Shown: piece by piece, positions 1-11,097 of the stretch | Layout: each line of letters starts with the position of its first letter | Position numbering within the stretch: the first letter of the stretch is position 1 | Source: Climacium dendroides | Taxonomy: Eukaryota; Streptophyta; Bryopsida; Hypnales; Climaciaceae | Reading direction: 5' to 3' | Length of the DNA stretch: 64,000 nt | Assembly (NCBI GenBank): GCA_950106755.1 | Contig: OX467089.1 | Coordinates: 20,069,345 to 20,133,344 of the forward strand | The notes under the pieces: generated by a model | What the model was told of the DNA's origin: nothing | Databases searched by the model: none | What the model saw: the letters and a program-made list of their open reading frames with translations, nothing else | Position numbers and translations under genes: made by a program

Positions 1-173
1 TCTCTTGTGTAGGACAGAAATGCAACTATTCATCCTTAGAATTAGGGGTGGAAAGGGGAAATCTTCTACAGTAGTTTGACTCCCAGTGATTAATTTTGAT
101 TTTTTTTAACTAGATGATGTCACACGGTTCCAAAAGGGCTGATTTCCACGGTCACCAGCCCGGTGTTTAAGGG
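1..173. repeat. Right end of a TTAA-flanked (piggyBac-like) element, truncated by window start
   Basis: The segment ends ...GTTTAAGGG followed by TTAA at 174-177. Read on the minus strand the end is CCCTTAAACACCGGG, followed by GGTGACCGTGG. The same terminal pattern, including a GTGACC/GTCACCGTGG block, is seen at 38620. The other end lies left of the window. There is no coding capacity. Confidence 0.5.
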
Positions 174-177
174 TTAA

Positions 178-1211
178 GTTTTTGTTGGGTCTTGGTAGGA
201 GTCCAAAGGGAATTCTAGATTCTATAAGCCATGCATTTTGTAGACACCATATGAAAAGACATTGAATTTTCAAAGTGTAAAAGATGGTATAGCAAAATTG
301 AACCTTGGTTTTCAAGAATGGAAGTTGTACATTTTAGGTAAGAATATGTTAAAAAATAGGTCACAATTAGATGTAGTTATCCTAATGACTTTGTGATGAG
401 TTCATACCTATGCTCAAGGTGAGATTCATTAAAAATGAATTCAAAATATAATTAAATATGGCATCTAATGGAATTTTTTGAAACCGTAACGTGGCATAAT
501 TGAATAGTGTAAAAATATTAATAAAAATAATCTTAATCCTAAAAAAAAATAGCTATGAGTATTAGCAAAGCTTGTAAGTATTGCTAAAGATCACATAAAG
601 GTCACATAAAGTTAACCAAAGGAAAATCAACTGAAAAAAGAATGATTTTGTAGAGGGCCTAACAAATTTGACCCCAATGTATGGTACTTTGAGTGTCTAT
701 TTTTGTTTGTTGGCCATACCTTTGTGTTATTCTAATGGGTGCTTATACTATTTCAATATCACCTATTGTGTATTTGATCTCTTCTACCATTTTCTTGGTA
801 GAATTTCATCTTTAGCAAATCATCGAGAATGGTCACTCTAAAATATTGATGCAAAATCTAATGTTGAAAAGGTTTGAATGTTTAATTTCACATCCAAGTT
901 TGCTTCACTAAAAGAATTTGTTTTGTGATCTTCGTGTATGGACTGGTGTATGGGTGAGAACTTGACAAAGTTATTGAGTAATTATCCAATCATCCAATCA
1001 TATGCCTTGCAATACAAAATTCTCTTGCAAAATGCACAATTGAATATACACCAAATTTACTATACCTTAACAACACTAAGTACACTTATACTTTCTATGA
1101 TTGCATTGATTGGACTCTATGCTCTATGTATACACTTCCATGTTTTTGTAAAAATAATATTTTGTAAGTAGGACTTGAAGATTACATTTAAAAAAAATAA
1201 CTATCTCAAAT
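178..1211. other. AT-rich intergenic DNA, no gene seen
   Basis: No ORF with recognisable protein character, no RNA gene and no clear repeat structure was seen. The 77-codon frame at 938-1171 has no family resemblance and is treated as chance. Confidence 0.5.
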
Positions 1212-1215
1212 TTAA

Positions 1216-2156
1216 CCCCTCACTGCCAAAGGGGATCAAAAGTGTCCTCACACAGTCTAGCAGTCAACTTCAAAGTGCATCCAATGTCCAAAATAAATAA
1301 ACCTTGTTGGGAAAGTTGCGCATAATAGTCTATTTTTTGTGGTAAAATTTTCAGATCTATCCAAGATGTAATGAGTTTTTGAAAGCCATTCAAAGTTCGC
1401 AGATTCAATTTGAGTTCACCACATTGCAATGAGATGGCTGCAACTTTGGGGGCTTGTATCTTTTGCATCAAATGTTAGTTTTCAATAAAATTTGTTGGAT
1501 TTTGTTCCCCATAAAGTCTACTTATTGTGATAAAATTTTCATGTCAATTCAAGTTGATTTGAATGCTTGGGAGCAATTCGAAGTTCAAAATCCAGACATT
1601 TTTGCTTTACAGTGAACTTCGGCGGCTTATAACTTCTTCAGGTAGGGTTTGTTTTCAATAATTTTTGTTGGAAAAGTTGCACATACTAGCCTAGTTCTTG
1701 TGGTAAAAATTTCATACCAATCCAAGAAGTTATGAATGATTGAGAAGCATTTTAGTAGAGGTAGGTTCAGCCATAGATGTGTTTTTTTGCTACTTTTTTC
1801 ACTGTTTTTTGACATTTCAAAACAATTTTGCAAACGCAATGAGTCAATTGAATGATTTTTTTTCCCCATCAAAGTGTTTGTCTTTTGATTTTAAATCACT
1901 TTGTAGTTTTAAGTTTTTTCATTTGAATAGATTTAGAAATCGAATTTCACCTCCAAATGTGTTTTTAGGAAAATTTCAACATCTTTTGTCAACACTAAAT
2001 AATCTTTCAATCTATACAGTCAAATGGCCCCAAATTTGATTTACACCATCTACAACATGCACACTACAAGATTTTCATAACTTACTCACATTTAGACTTA
2101 TAACACTCGAAAAGCAAGGTTGTTTTCGACATGGTTAGGCCTTGGGCGGTGAGGGG
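1216..2156. mobile_element. Non-autonomous TTAA element (piggyBac-like MITE), 941 bp
   Basis: TTAA lies at 1212-1215 and again at 2157-2160. The termini are inverted repeats: CCCCTCACTGCCAAAGG on the left and, reverse-complemented, CCCCTCACCGCCCAAGG on the right. TTAA duplication with CCC...GGG ends is the signature of the piggyBac superfamily. No transposase is present. Internally, a degenerate ~180-bp unit containing a GTTGGAAAAGTTGC-like stretch followed by TTGTGGTAAAATTTTCA occurs about three times (near 1305, 1490 and 1665). The same unit recurs, inverted, in the element at 39414-39964, so these are one family. Confidence 0.7.
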
Positions 2157-2160
2157 TTAA

Positions 2161-3311
2161 AGAATTAAAAGGAATCAACAAATATTTTGATCAATGTTTA
2201 GTTTTATAAGGATTTTCACTCCTTTGGGAGAGTTGTTCAAATTGGAATAAAATATCTTGTACTTTTTTTCTTGAGTAATAAAAGTGTGGGGTTGGTTTAT
2301 GTGATCCTTATTACTTATAATCTCTCTATAGAGTGGTAAGGATGATTGCAAAAAATATCTATCCTATTTTTCATCATGTTTTCCATGCGGAAGTCAATTG
2401 TTTTGTGCCATAAGTATTGTGAAAATGAATGAATATGAAGTCCAAAAGTAAGTTTCCTACATCAATTTTAAATATACTTGAATTATTTCGAATTTTTTAA
2501 AATTAATTCAATAGGTGAGATTGAATTTCAAATATATGTCACATGTATGTTTTGGGTGGGTTTTGTACTATTGAGTACCTTTTTTGAAGGGTTACATCAT
2601 TATATCGGGTAGGCTAGTTCTTCTAATAGAAATACAACTTCTCAAGTGAGGGATTTCCAAAAGCATGTTTCAAGTGTGTTTTACATTGGTCTAAAGTGTA
2701 CTATAATCATGTTGAATTTATGTTGAATTATAAATGGTTTTGTAGTTCTAGCTTTGATCTTCTTTCTTTGCTCTTAGACGACAACAATTTGCTTTGAAAA
2801 TTATAAAGTGCATTTTTCAATTTAAAAAAAAGAGATATTGCCTCAAATCTTTCAATGTGAACTATTTTTTATAGCAAATGAAATATTGCCATCCATCCTT
2901 GCCATCCTATAATGAACATCACAAGTTGTCAAAATAGTAGATTTGAAATCCTATTGACCATCAAGATTTCATGTTCCATGCCCCTAGTAGCACTAAAGGT
3001 GACTTGTACTACAAAAAGTGCAAAAACGCACAGAATCAAAAATGCAACAAATAGTACAATCACTTGTAGAAAATAAGTTAGGGGGACCTATCTAAATCAC
3101 AAATGGGTCAATGCTTTAGGAACTAGGGTCACATAAATTCTTGAATTAGGAAGCATATTGTTTTATCTTATCCCCAAAAGGATGTTGAGGTCATAAAGTG
3201 ACCAATGGATGACTTTCAAGATTACTATAGAAATGAAGAATGCACCTGTTGATCCATAAATCAAATCATTTTTGACAAAGTACCTTGATGATAGGTTTCA
3301 TTCTTTAAGAA
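2161..3311. other. AT-rich intergenic DNA, no gene seen
   Basis: No supportable ORF, RNA gene or structured repeat was seen. Confidence 0.45.
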
Positions 3312-3315
3312 TTAA

Positions 3316-3554
3316 CCCTTAAAGGACAACGAGGTGACCTTCTAAAATCACCATGTTTTCATGACTATGCCAAAATCACCAGTTTTCATGATTGGCATAA
3401 AAAATTGCAAAAGCACTCATTGGAAGTGCAAGTATTGTAGAAGACCTCCCTTTTCTACGCAAAATTCAGAGGATAAATAATTGCACTTTTGTCCTACATG
3501 GAGAGATTCTTTGTCATTCATTGGACGCCAAATATCTGCCTCGATGTTTAAGGG
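3316..3554. mobile_element. Short TTAA-flanked MITE, 239 bp
   Basis: TTAA lies at 3312-3315 and 3555-3558. The ends are CCCTTAAAGGACAACGAGG on the left and, reverse-complemented, CCCTTAAACATCGAGG on the right. It has no coding capacity. The interior resembles 60122-60347, which appears to be a decayed second copy. Confidence 0.65.
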
Positions 3555-3558
3555 TTAA

Positions 3559-5802
3559 AAGCCCAAGGTCTCTCGAAGGCCTCACATCCTTTCTATGGAT
3601 TATTTTTTCACCTTTCTAAGTATCAAGCACCAACGTGCCAACCTGATGACCCAAGAGCTGCATTGCTTGGGGCAACAGCTACCGTTGCCTTGAGCGGCAC
3701 AATTCAAAGATTGTCTCATCCTTGCTGATTCATCAGATTAATTGCATTCTTAGGTTCGAGACCCAATAAGGTAGAGGCACCCATAGCCAATCATTTATTT
3801 ATATAATAAGCAATTTATATATTGCAGCACATTGTGAGTAGTATGAGGTGCATGGTGGAAAATTTTCCCATAGAGGAAGAGGAAGATAGGAAACAGTTTT
3901 TTTTTTTTTTGGCTTTCTGGTGCCAGATTGCACCAAGAAAAAAAATCTGGCTAAAAAAGGTTATTAAAAATGCCAAAAAAATTGGATGAAATCGCAAGAC
4001 AACTTCAAAATTAAAAATATATTAGATGAAATCGCCTAATTGTGGATGAAAACCATACTATACATCCAATAAGTGGATGAATGTTGCAATTTGGAGCACC
4101 ACTATAACATTTTATATTGCCACTATGGCACTTCTTCAAAAATGAAAAAAAAGCCTTGATAGGAAGTATATGGATTTGCAAGTTTTTCATAATTTTATTG
4201 CCAAAACTGAAATTCCTGTGAATTTTGGGAGCCGAAAAGCACTCATGACCCATAGCCAATGTCTAGACTCTTTTAATTTCAATCATTTAGGAAATTGCTT
4301 TCTCACTCACTACTTCCTACCTTCTTGCTTACTACTTTGGGACATGTGTCATAATCTTGTTAGTTCCAATCTTGGAAAGGACCAAAAAAACACATTGTAA
4401 ACTTTGGTTTGAAATTTGTTCTAGCCTTTGTTAGAAATATTGGACCCTACAAGTTGGAAACTAGGTATCGTTGACAATTGGTGCCTCTACCTTAAAGCAA
4501 ACTCCCAATTCTTTTTGCACTATAGCTAGGTATGTGACTCTCATGAATTAGGTAATTAGCTATTACTAAGGTGAAAACACCCCAAACTGTAAAATTTTTA
4601 AAAAAATTTAGCATAATTGGAGGGCCCTTTTTCTAGGAAAAAAAACCTTTCTATAGTGTAAGCAATTGAAAATCATGATATAAAAAAAATGAAATATTTA
4701 GATAAAACATGTGATTACTACACATTTTTGAAGTCAAAGCTCCCTAGGCCAATTGTCACATAGCTTGTCATAATACCAAAATCTAAAGAATAATTAATAG
4801 TCAATCATTGGCAATTATATACAAGAATAGTTTAATTGCACTTTGAGGCATATTTTAAATAGAAATCTAATTGTCACAATGGATACACAAATGTTTTGGG
4901 TATTTTCACCTTAATTCCCATACTAAGTGAAGTGAAACATGTAAGATTAGCAACATTTGGCCATACTTCACAAAAAAACTCAATTTAATTCAATTTAAAT
5001 ATTTTATAATGCACTAAGGCTTCAAATATCCATACCCTCTCCATCAATTCAAGTATTTGAGTTTTTTAATTTCATTTCAATCATAAATGTCTTGTCAATT
5101 GAGGAGCACTTTAGTTGAGAACAAATATTGATTAAAGTAAATGACACCATTGTGGATAAAATGATTGTTTTTTCCTATCAGTTGGCTAAAAATAATTAAA
5201 ATAATTTTCTACATAGTGTAAGAGAAGAAAATTGCAATTGAAACAACATTTTATTGAAAAAGAATGAATTGGTTATGAATCTTTAAAGTGTACCAAGTAA
5301 ACTAAAAAGTGTCATTGGGACCCCCTCCAAATCAATAGAAATCACATTCACAATGATCATTATACTCACTTAAAATAGTTTCAATTTATTTCTTTAAACG
5401 GCCACAACATTGGAGTGATTTTTAAAAATTCAGAGGTTTAAATCCCATAGTCCCACCCTTGCAAAATTAGGGAATCAAATACAATGTAGCACCTCAAGTG
5501 GTACCAAAATCTTTCGATCTACTCTTTTTGCAAGAATAGAAACTAAACCTCAATTTAGGAAGGAATCAACTCAATGTGATTTGATTGTATATCAATCATG
5601 CTTTATTATCATTCCAAAAACAAACATGTTGATTAAAATATGTAATGTATTACATTAGTCACTACATTAAAATTTATGACAAAATTTCAAAAAACATTTG
5701 ATAAAACTAACCTATAAAATTTAGCTAAATTTAATCTCATTTCTTCCTTCAATTTTTTAAAAGAATAGCATTTTTTAAAAAGACAAAAGGCTCCACAAAG
5801 TA
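3559..5802. other. AT-rich intergenic DNA, no gene seen
   Basis: Only short frames without family resemblance occur here (for example 4170-4400). No structured repeat was noticed. Confidence 0.45.
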
Positions 5803-6258
5803 TTTCCTCTATCCAAAAATAAATCTTGGGTTTTCAGATATACTTGTCCCAAATTAAATTCAAAATTGGCTCTTCACAACTTGATGGGCAAGAATTGAAG
5901 TTAGTTTGAACATCCTAAAGCAAAAGAATGCGTAGATACCATGCTCTAGAGACTATATAACAACTTGACCTCTACAAAGGATTCAACCTACAACTATATA
6001 TAAGCTACTACCAACAAATCTCTTGTTGAGAATTTCTAAAATGATCAAAATGAATACCACTAGAGCAATTCCAAGAAGGACAAAAATTTGTTGATTTTGC
6101 TGCTTGTTTTCAACATGCACCATTGACTTCCATTCTTTCATGCCTAATGGGGTTTAGTAAAAGCTACAGTAACTACACAATTCTTTGAAAATAGGAGCTA
6201 CTCACGCACTAATCTAGCCATTTCTAGGAAACCCCGGATTTATTTGAGATAGAGGGAG
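5803..6258. mobile_element. Stowaway-like (Tc1/mariner) MITE, 456 bp
   Basis: TA flanks both sides (5801-5802 and 6259-6260). The left end reads TTTCCTCTATCC and then an AAATC...GGG block. The right end, reverse-complemented, reads CTCCCTCTATCTC and then AAATCCGGGG. CTCCCTCYRTC ends with a TA duplication are typical of plant Stowaway MITEs. The part from about 5843 to 6050 is clearly homologous, in inverse orientation, to 35820-36058, whose end is CTCCCTCTGTCCCAAATT. Confidence 0.65.
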
Positions 6259-6267
6259 TATAAAATA
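6259..6267 (+). promoter_or_regulatory. Candidate TATA box for the 5-phosphatase gene
   Basis: TATAAAATA lies at the right edge of the Stowaway-like MITE, about 1.1 kb before the start codon. A GC-richer stretch follows (6310-6370), with a possible leader-intron donor GTGAGA near 6472. If this is the real promoter, the 5' leader is spliced and the TATA box is partly supplied by the MITE terminus. This is inference without transcript support. Confidence 0.25.
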
Positions 6268-7407
6268 GAGGAGGCAGAATATTTTGTAGTTGTTAGAGCT
6301 TGAAAATTCAGAATTGCCGGCAGCATGGTGGCAGCATTGCATCAGCAATTCCTCGCCGCCACAATTTTCCACAATGACGTGCTACTCTCGCTCGCAATCC
6401 CGTGAAAAAGTTCTTTCTGATTTTCATGTTTTCTCTACTCTCCTTGGTTTGATACTCGGTTAGGATTCTGGTGAGATCAATGCATTTTCTCTCTTAGATG
6501 GTAGATGCTTTCAATTGCTGTTGCGATGTGCCATTCAGTCGAAATTGATGCTCCTATGGATCAGCTCTGAGAGCTCCGAAGTATCTTCACATTCACAATA
6601 TTCCTCGGTGTTAGGTTGGTGAAATATATATTTTTTGATATCCGATCGCTGATGCTTAATTCATCGTCTCAGAGTCGTTCACAACCTCACAGATTACGGC
6701 ACGTTGGGTAAAAGTGGAAAGCAATTGAAATAAACATGTTTCTAACAATTCAAACATTTAAAACGTTTCGAAACGAGCTTCATTTTGCAGCAGCAGAAAT
6801 AAGCTACACTGATTTATCCTATAAGTGAGGCCGCAAAATTAGTGTCGCCTGCAAAAAAGAAAAAATTGTGGCACTTCGGACAATACAGTAAAATTTCAGC
6901 CTGAACTAATTTAAGATATTGTGACTTTGGCAAGTTAGTGTCACGAACTGAGAGGTTGAATGCAGATACAATCTAGAGTGTCGGTCGTAGAGTGCAACGC
7001 TGTAGCGAATTTGGAACTATCACCAGCGTAGATTAAAAAATACATGTGTCAGCGTGATATTATTGTCTTGGCATGGTCCACCTATTCTTTGCGATATTTA
7101 TGCTCGTTTGTCTCAAACATTGAAAAATCTGGTCTCCTCTTGGTGATTGTTGTACACGTGTATTGGTGGATCTTATGAGGGGGTGTTATTGATCCATCGT
7201 ATAATGTTCTCCAGTTTACAATAAAAGCATCTCAATGATGGTTCCACATCAGAAATTGAGGTTCACAAAGCAGCTGAGAGATCAATACTTTATACTCAAA
7301 AGAGTCTACTGGAAAGAGGGTATTTGAAAACTTTCTTGACGCACTTTCAGATATTTGATACTTTTAGCCCAGGTTTATCAAGGTGACCAGCACCTCTCGA
7401 TGATACC

Positions 7408-10400
7408 ATGGGTAATTCGTGTTCCGCAATTGAGTACGACGAGACTGTCGCAGTTAATACAGAGTTGAGGACATGTAGAGAGCACAGTGCTGATGCAGCA
7501 ATCTTCATGGATAGGCGAGCAGCTGAAGAGTCGTCCTCCGACTGCCGGTCCTCCAATCTTCTGATCCACGAAGAAAATAATTGCACGGGATTAATTCAAC
7601 AGTTGAGTGCTGTAAATACTTCGATTCATCAAGACTTCCTCACTGGATTTCATTTTCCGCATTCCGATCCTTTACAGCTGATGAAGCCCCCTCTCGAGCT
7701 CATAGGCTTACTCAATCAGACAGCTGCAAGGTCGCCTTTGCCGATGTCCCACAGCAAAGCCTTGTCGCTCACTCATGCAGAAAGAGGCAGATTTCATCAA
7801 GGGAACGGGAGTGAATTTACGAAGGAGGCCGCTGAGCTCCAAGTCTATACTGTGACCTGGAACATGAAAGGACGGGTGAGACTTTTGAACGCAAATTTTG
7901 CATGCCCCTGATTGAGCTCTCCTTACTTTACATTGGATAGAAATAAATTACTCGAAATTTTCCGTGTGCTGCGATTGGAGTCGTTTTGACATCTTTATTC
8001 GTGCCGAATTCCCTGTGACAGCAACTACTAATGATGTTCAGACGCTTATTATTGCTTCCAATCACTCTCTAGTGCGGGAAGTACGTCTCATGTCACAGCT
8101 AGTCTGATAACAAGGGGTTATAACAATTGTGACGGCAGTTGCAGGAGACACAAAAGAACCTGTCTTTACTCCTCGACCTAGACGGAGAAAAGCACGACTT
8201 GTATGTTATAGGACTACAGGAAGCTCCAAATTTTTCTGGTGAAGAGGCCATAGGCAAATTGTTGGGCGACATGTATTAGTACGGTTTCTATTCCCCACAT
8301 GATAGCTTAGTAATTGTTATTTGATTATTGGGAACAACAACCAGTCTCAAGAAGGTCGCTTCACATTGCGTAGTAGAATTTTCAGGGGTTCGAGAACATC
8401 ATCATGCTGATTTTCATGAAACCTAACACCATTTCTGAGCTCTTGAGGGCCTTAATCATGAGTGAGCTCGAGCACCTTAACAATTTATCGGTGTAAATGT
8501 CAGGGCAACGACCAGTATGCTCTCATATAGATTTTCATTCAAATTCTTGAACAAGACAATTTAGCATTAGTAAGATTGAAATGTGCGTCTAAAATTAAAG
8601 GTTGCATGAGAAATCAATTCCGGATACAGTAAAAAAAATAGGAAAATTAGATTTGAAATGTTTGCAATTGACAGTAATCTTTGATAAATTGATTTCAAAA
8701 ACAATGAGCAGGCTACGGTACACTGTTGGTGAAGTAAGTACTATTGGTTACTAACTGGGCGATTTTTGGCATGTGCAGCTGTGTTGGTCTGTCATCGATG
8801 ATTTCCCTTCAGCTCTATGTATTTGCAAGAAAGTCCCTGCGATCGAATATTACTGGTAATTTAGTTTCAGTTCGTAACATTATTTACCTACATCAAAATT
8901 TTGAGATGGGAGAACTTGAACAATCAAAGTGCACTGATGGCACAGTTAAATTGCATGCTGAGCAGGTACTATGGTGGATACGGTAGGGTTAGGAGGCCTC
9001 GGTTATATTAGTGGTCGTCAGAAAGGAGCAGCGGCTGTTTTGTTGGTATACAACAATTTGTCTCTGGTCTTCATCACTTCTCATCTTGCTGGTAAGTATT
9101 CATGCGACGCGACCCACTCTATCCATCAGTAGATTTACAGCAGATCAAATTTGTCGTCTCCAATTTCTAACCATGTCGGTACTAAACAAAAGCTGTGCAT
9201 CCTTAACCATGAGCCCTGCAAGTCCTGAACCATAACAAGCAACAACTTTCAAAGAAATGATAAGTTTTAATCTTTGGTCAAACTATCGATTCAATTGAGC
9301 GCGAAGTGAAACGGCAGTGAGCATCAACATAGGAAACAGCCTAAAATTCAATTGCGTGGATCCTGCTGGACCTCTTTTCCAGTGCGCAGATCGTTTAGAC
9401 GTTGATCTGACATTCATACACGGCATAATTTGTTCGAGGCAATTAGTGGGAAGAATGCCGATCTAAAGAACTGCAAGGCTGTCAGGTTCAAGACTCCTGA
9501 ACCATTAGATTGGTTGCGCAATGACTAGTTACTGGCCTAGAAGACCCCAAGTTCAGTATGCATGTGACTGGCATCGGGTATATCCTGTTTCTTAGCCACT
9601 CAAAGTAATCATTTCCTTTCTCATGTCTTGTCCAATGATTTAGCGAGGAAGTCTTAATAATATTCAGACTTGTGAGTACAACGTATTTCTACAAGAGCGC
9701 AAAATAATGAAGAATTATGATCCAGATCTATCTCTCCATGTTCATTGAAAGTTAAGCGTAATTTTTTACCCAATCTGGACTTGAGATCTATTTAAGTGTT
9801 GTGCATGTGACTCTCCGGTGCAGCTCACGAAGCCAATGTGATGGAGCGCAATAACCAGTTTCAGCGAATTTGTCAATCTATTTTTACTAAGGCCAATGGC
9901 CTTTGCTCATATGAAAAGCGCGTACAGTCAGGAAGGCATGCGCACAATTTCACGGAAGAATCGGATGTTGTCGTATGGCTTGGCGATCTAAATTACCGAG
10001 TTGAAATGCCTCGGAGCACCGTCGGATTCCTCATTAGCCAAAACCTTGAAGAGGTAGTCTCTCAAAGTCTTCTGTCCTCTGCTCTCATGAAGATTATTTT
10101 GAAGACTCAGAAGATTTCTCATTTTGATTATCTTGCCTGTGAATAGACCCCAGATAATGACTTGGGAATGACTCCTGTTCATAGAATCCATTTGTATGAT
10201 GTAATGGTCAATTTCGTTGATATTGCATATTTTAGAGTGCCAGAATTGTGAAATTCAAGTTCTTAGACCTCTATAAGCGGGGTGTAGATTTAAGTTTTGA
10301 TTGGGCCAAGTGAAAATTTACCAATTTCACTGAAATCCTCCATTTTCTCAAATATTACTCGGTTTAGATTTATCTCGGGGCCTCGAACACGACCAAAATT

Positions 10401-11097
10401 TTAAGCCATTCCTAGCAGTTGTGAATATAGTCTTCCTCCTGTTTAAGATTGCAATATAAATCATCTGATGTTTAATGAATTCTTTCCCGAGAACAATTTA
10501 AGTTCAAGTTATGTATAGTGTATTGAAATAAGTGAATGGTATTGTGCAGATTTTGTGGACCAGAGACCAACTTCACAGAGCAGTACAGCGAGGTGAAGTC
10601 TTCACAGGATTCTCAGAAGGCCCTCTCCTGTTTCCGCCTTCTTACAAATTTTATGCAGGAACCGATAAGTACTCAAAGGTCGGCTTGTGATCCATACCCT
10701 CTTCATTCTGTTGATTGTATCTTGTTTTTTTGACAATTGTTTTCCAATAGATGTATATATTGAGCTTGCAGGGCTACGAAGCCACCACAACTCACCCGAT
10801 CAATGTGACGTGCACCATTTGGTTTACGAGACTTGCCGGAGTCATGAAGCTCGCTGTTCATCCGTTCGTGGATAACCTGAGCCAAAACAATACATTGATT
10901 TTATTGTAGTGTCTGTGCACTCGTTGCAGGAAAGGACTCCCTCGTGGACAGACAGAATCCTATACAAAGTGAAGTCAACTTGTTCAGTTGAGGCTGAATT
11001 GATGCTGTACAACTCGATCTCTGAAGTGAAGACTTCCGACCACAAGCCAGTGAAAGCGCACCTCACCCTGAAGAACCTGCTGCGAACAAGCAGCTGA
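7408..11097 (+). CDS. Inositol polyphosphate 5-phosphatase family protein, 7 exons, ~441 aa
   Basis: Predicted exons: 7408-7875, 8145-8272, 8779-8855, 8966-9091, 9824-10053, 10550-10678, 10930-11097. Every junction is GT-AG and in phase, and the sum is exactly 442 codons with stop. The family removes the 5-phosphate from inositol phosphates or phosphoinositides. Family blocks in order: VTWNMKG, YVIGLQEA, TSHLAAHEANV, VWLGDLNYRV, FPPSYKF, PSWTDRILY and SDHKPVKAHL, so the metal-binding Asn/Glu and the catalytic His/Asp motifs are present. The usual GNKGA block reads GRQKGAA, which is unusual. The start ACCATGGGT gives MGNSCS, an N-myristoylation signal with an adjacent cysteine, so membrane attachment is likely. 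The first ~145 residues are not recognised. The joint between exons 2 and 3 is the least certain; a microexon near 8711 is possible. Confidence 0.85.

Noticed and set aside
8711..8732. Candidate 22-bp microexon in the 5-phosphatase
   Set aside because: It has AG and GTAAGT edges, but including it breaks the frame; exons 2 and 3 join in phase without it.
10765..10885. Open frames between the last two exons of the 5-phosphatase
   Set aside because: The family motif order runs straight from KYSK at 10678 to ERTPSWTDRIL at 10930; this is intron.
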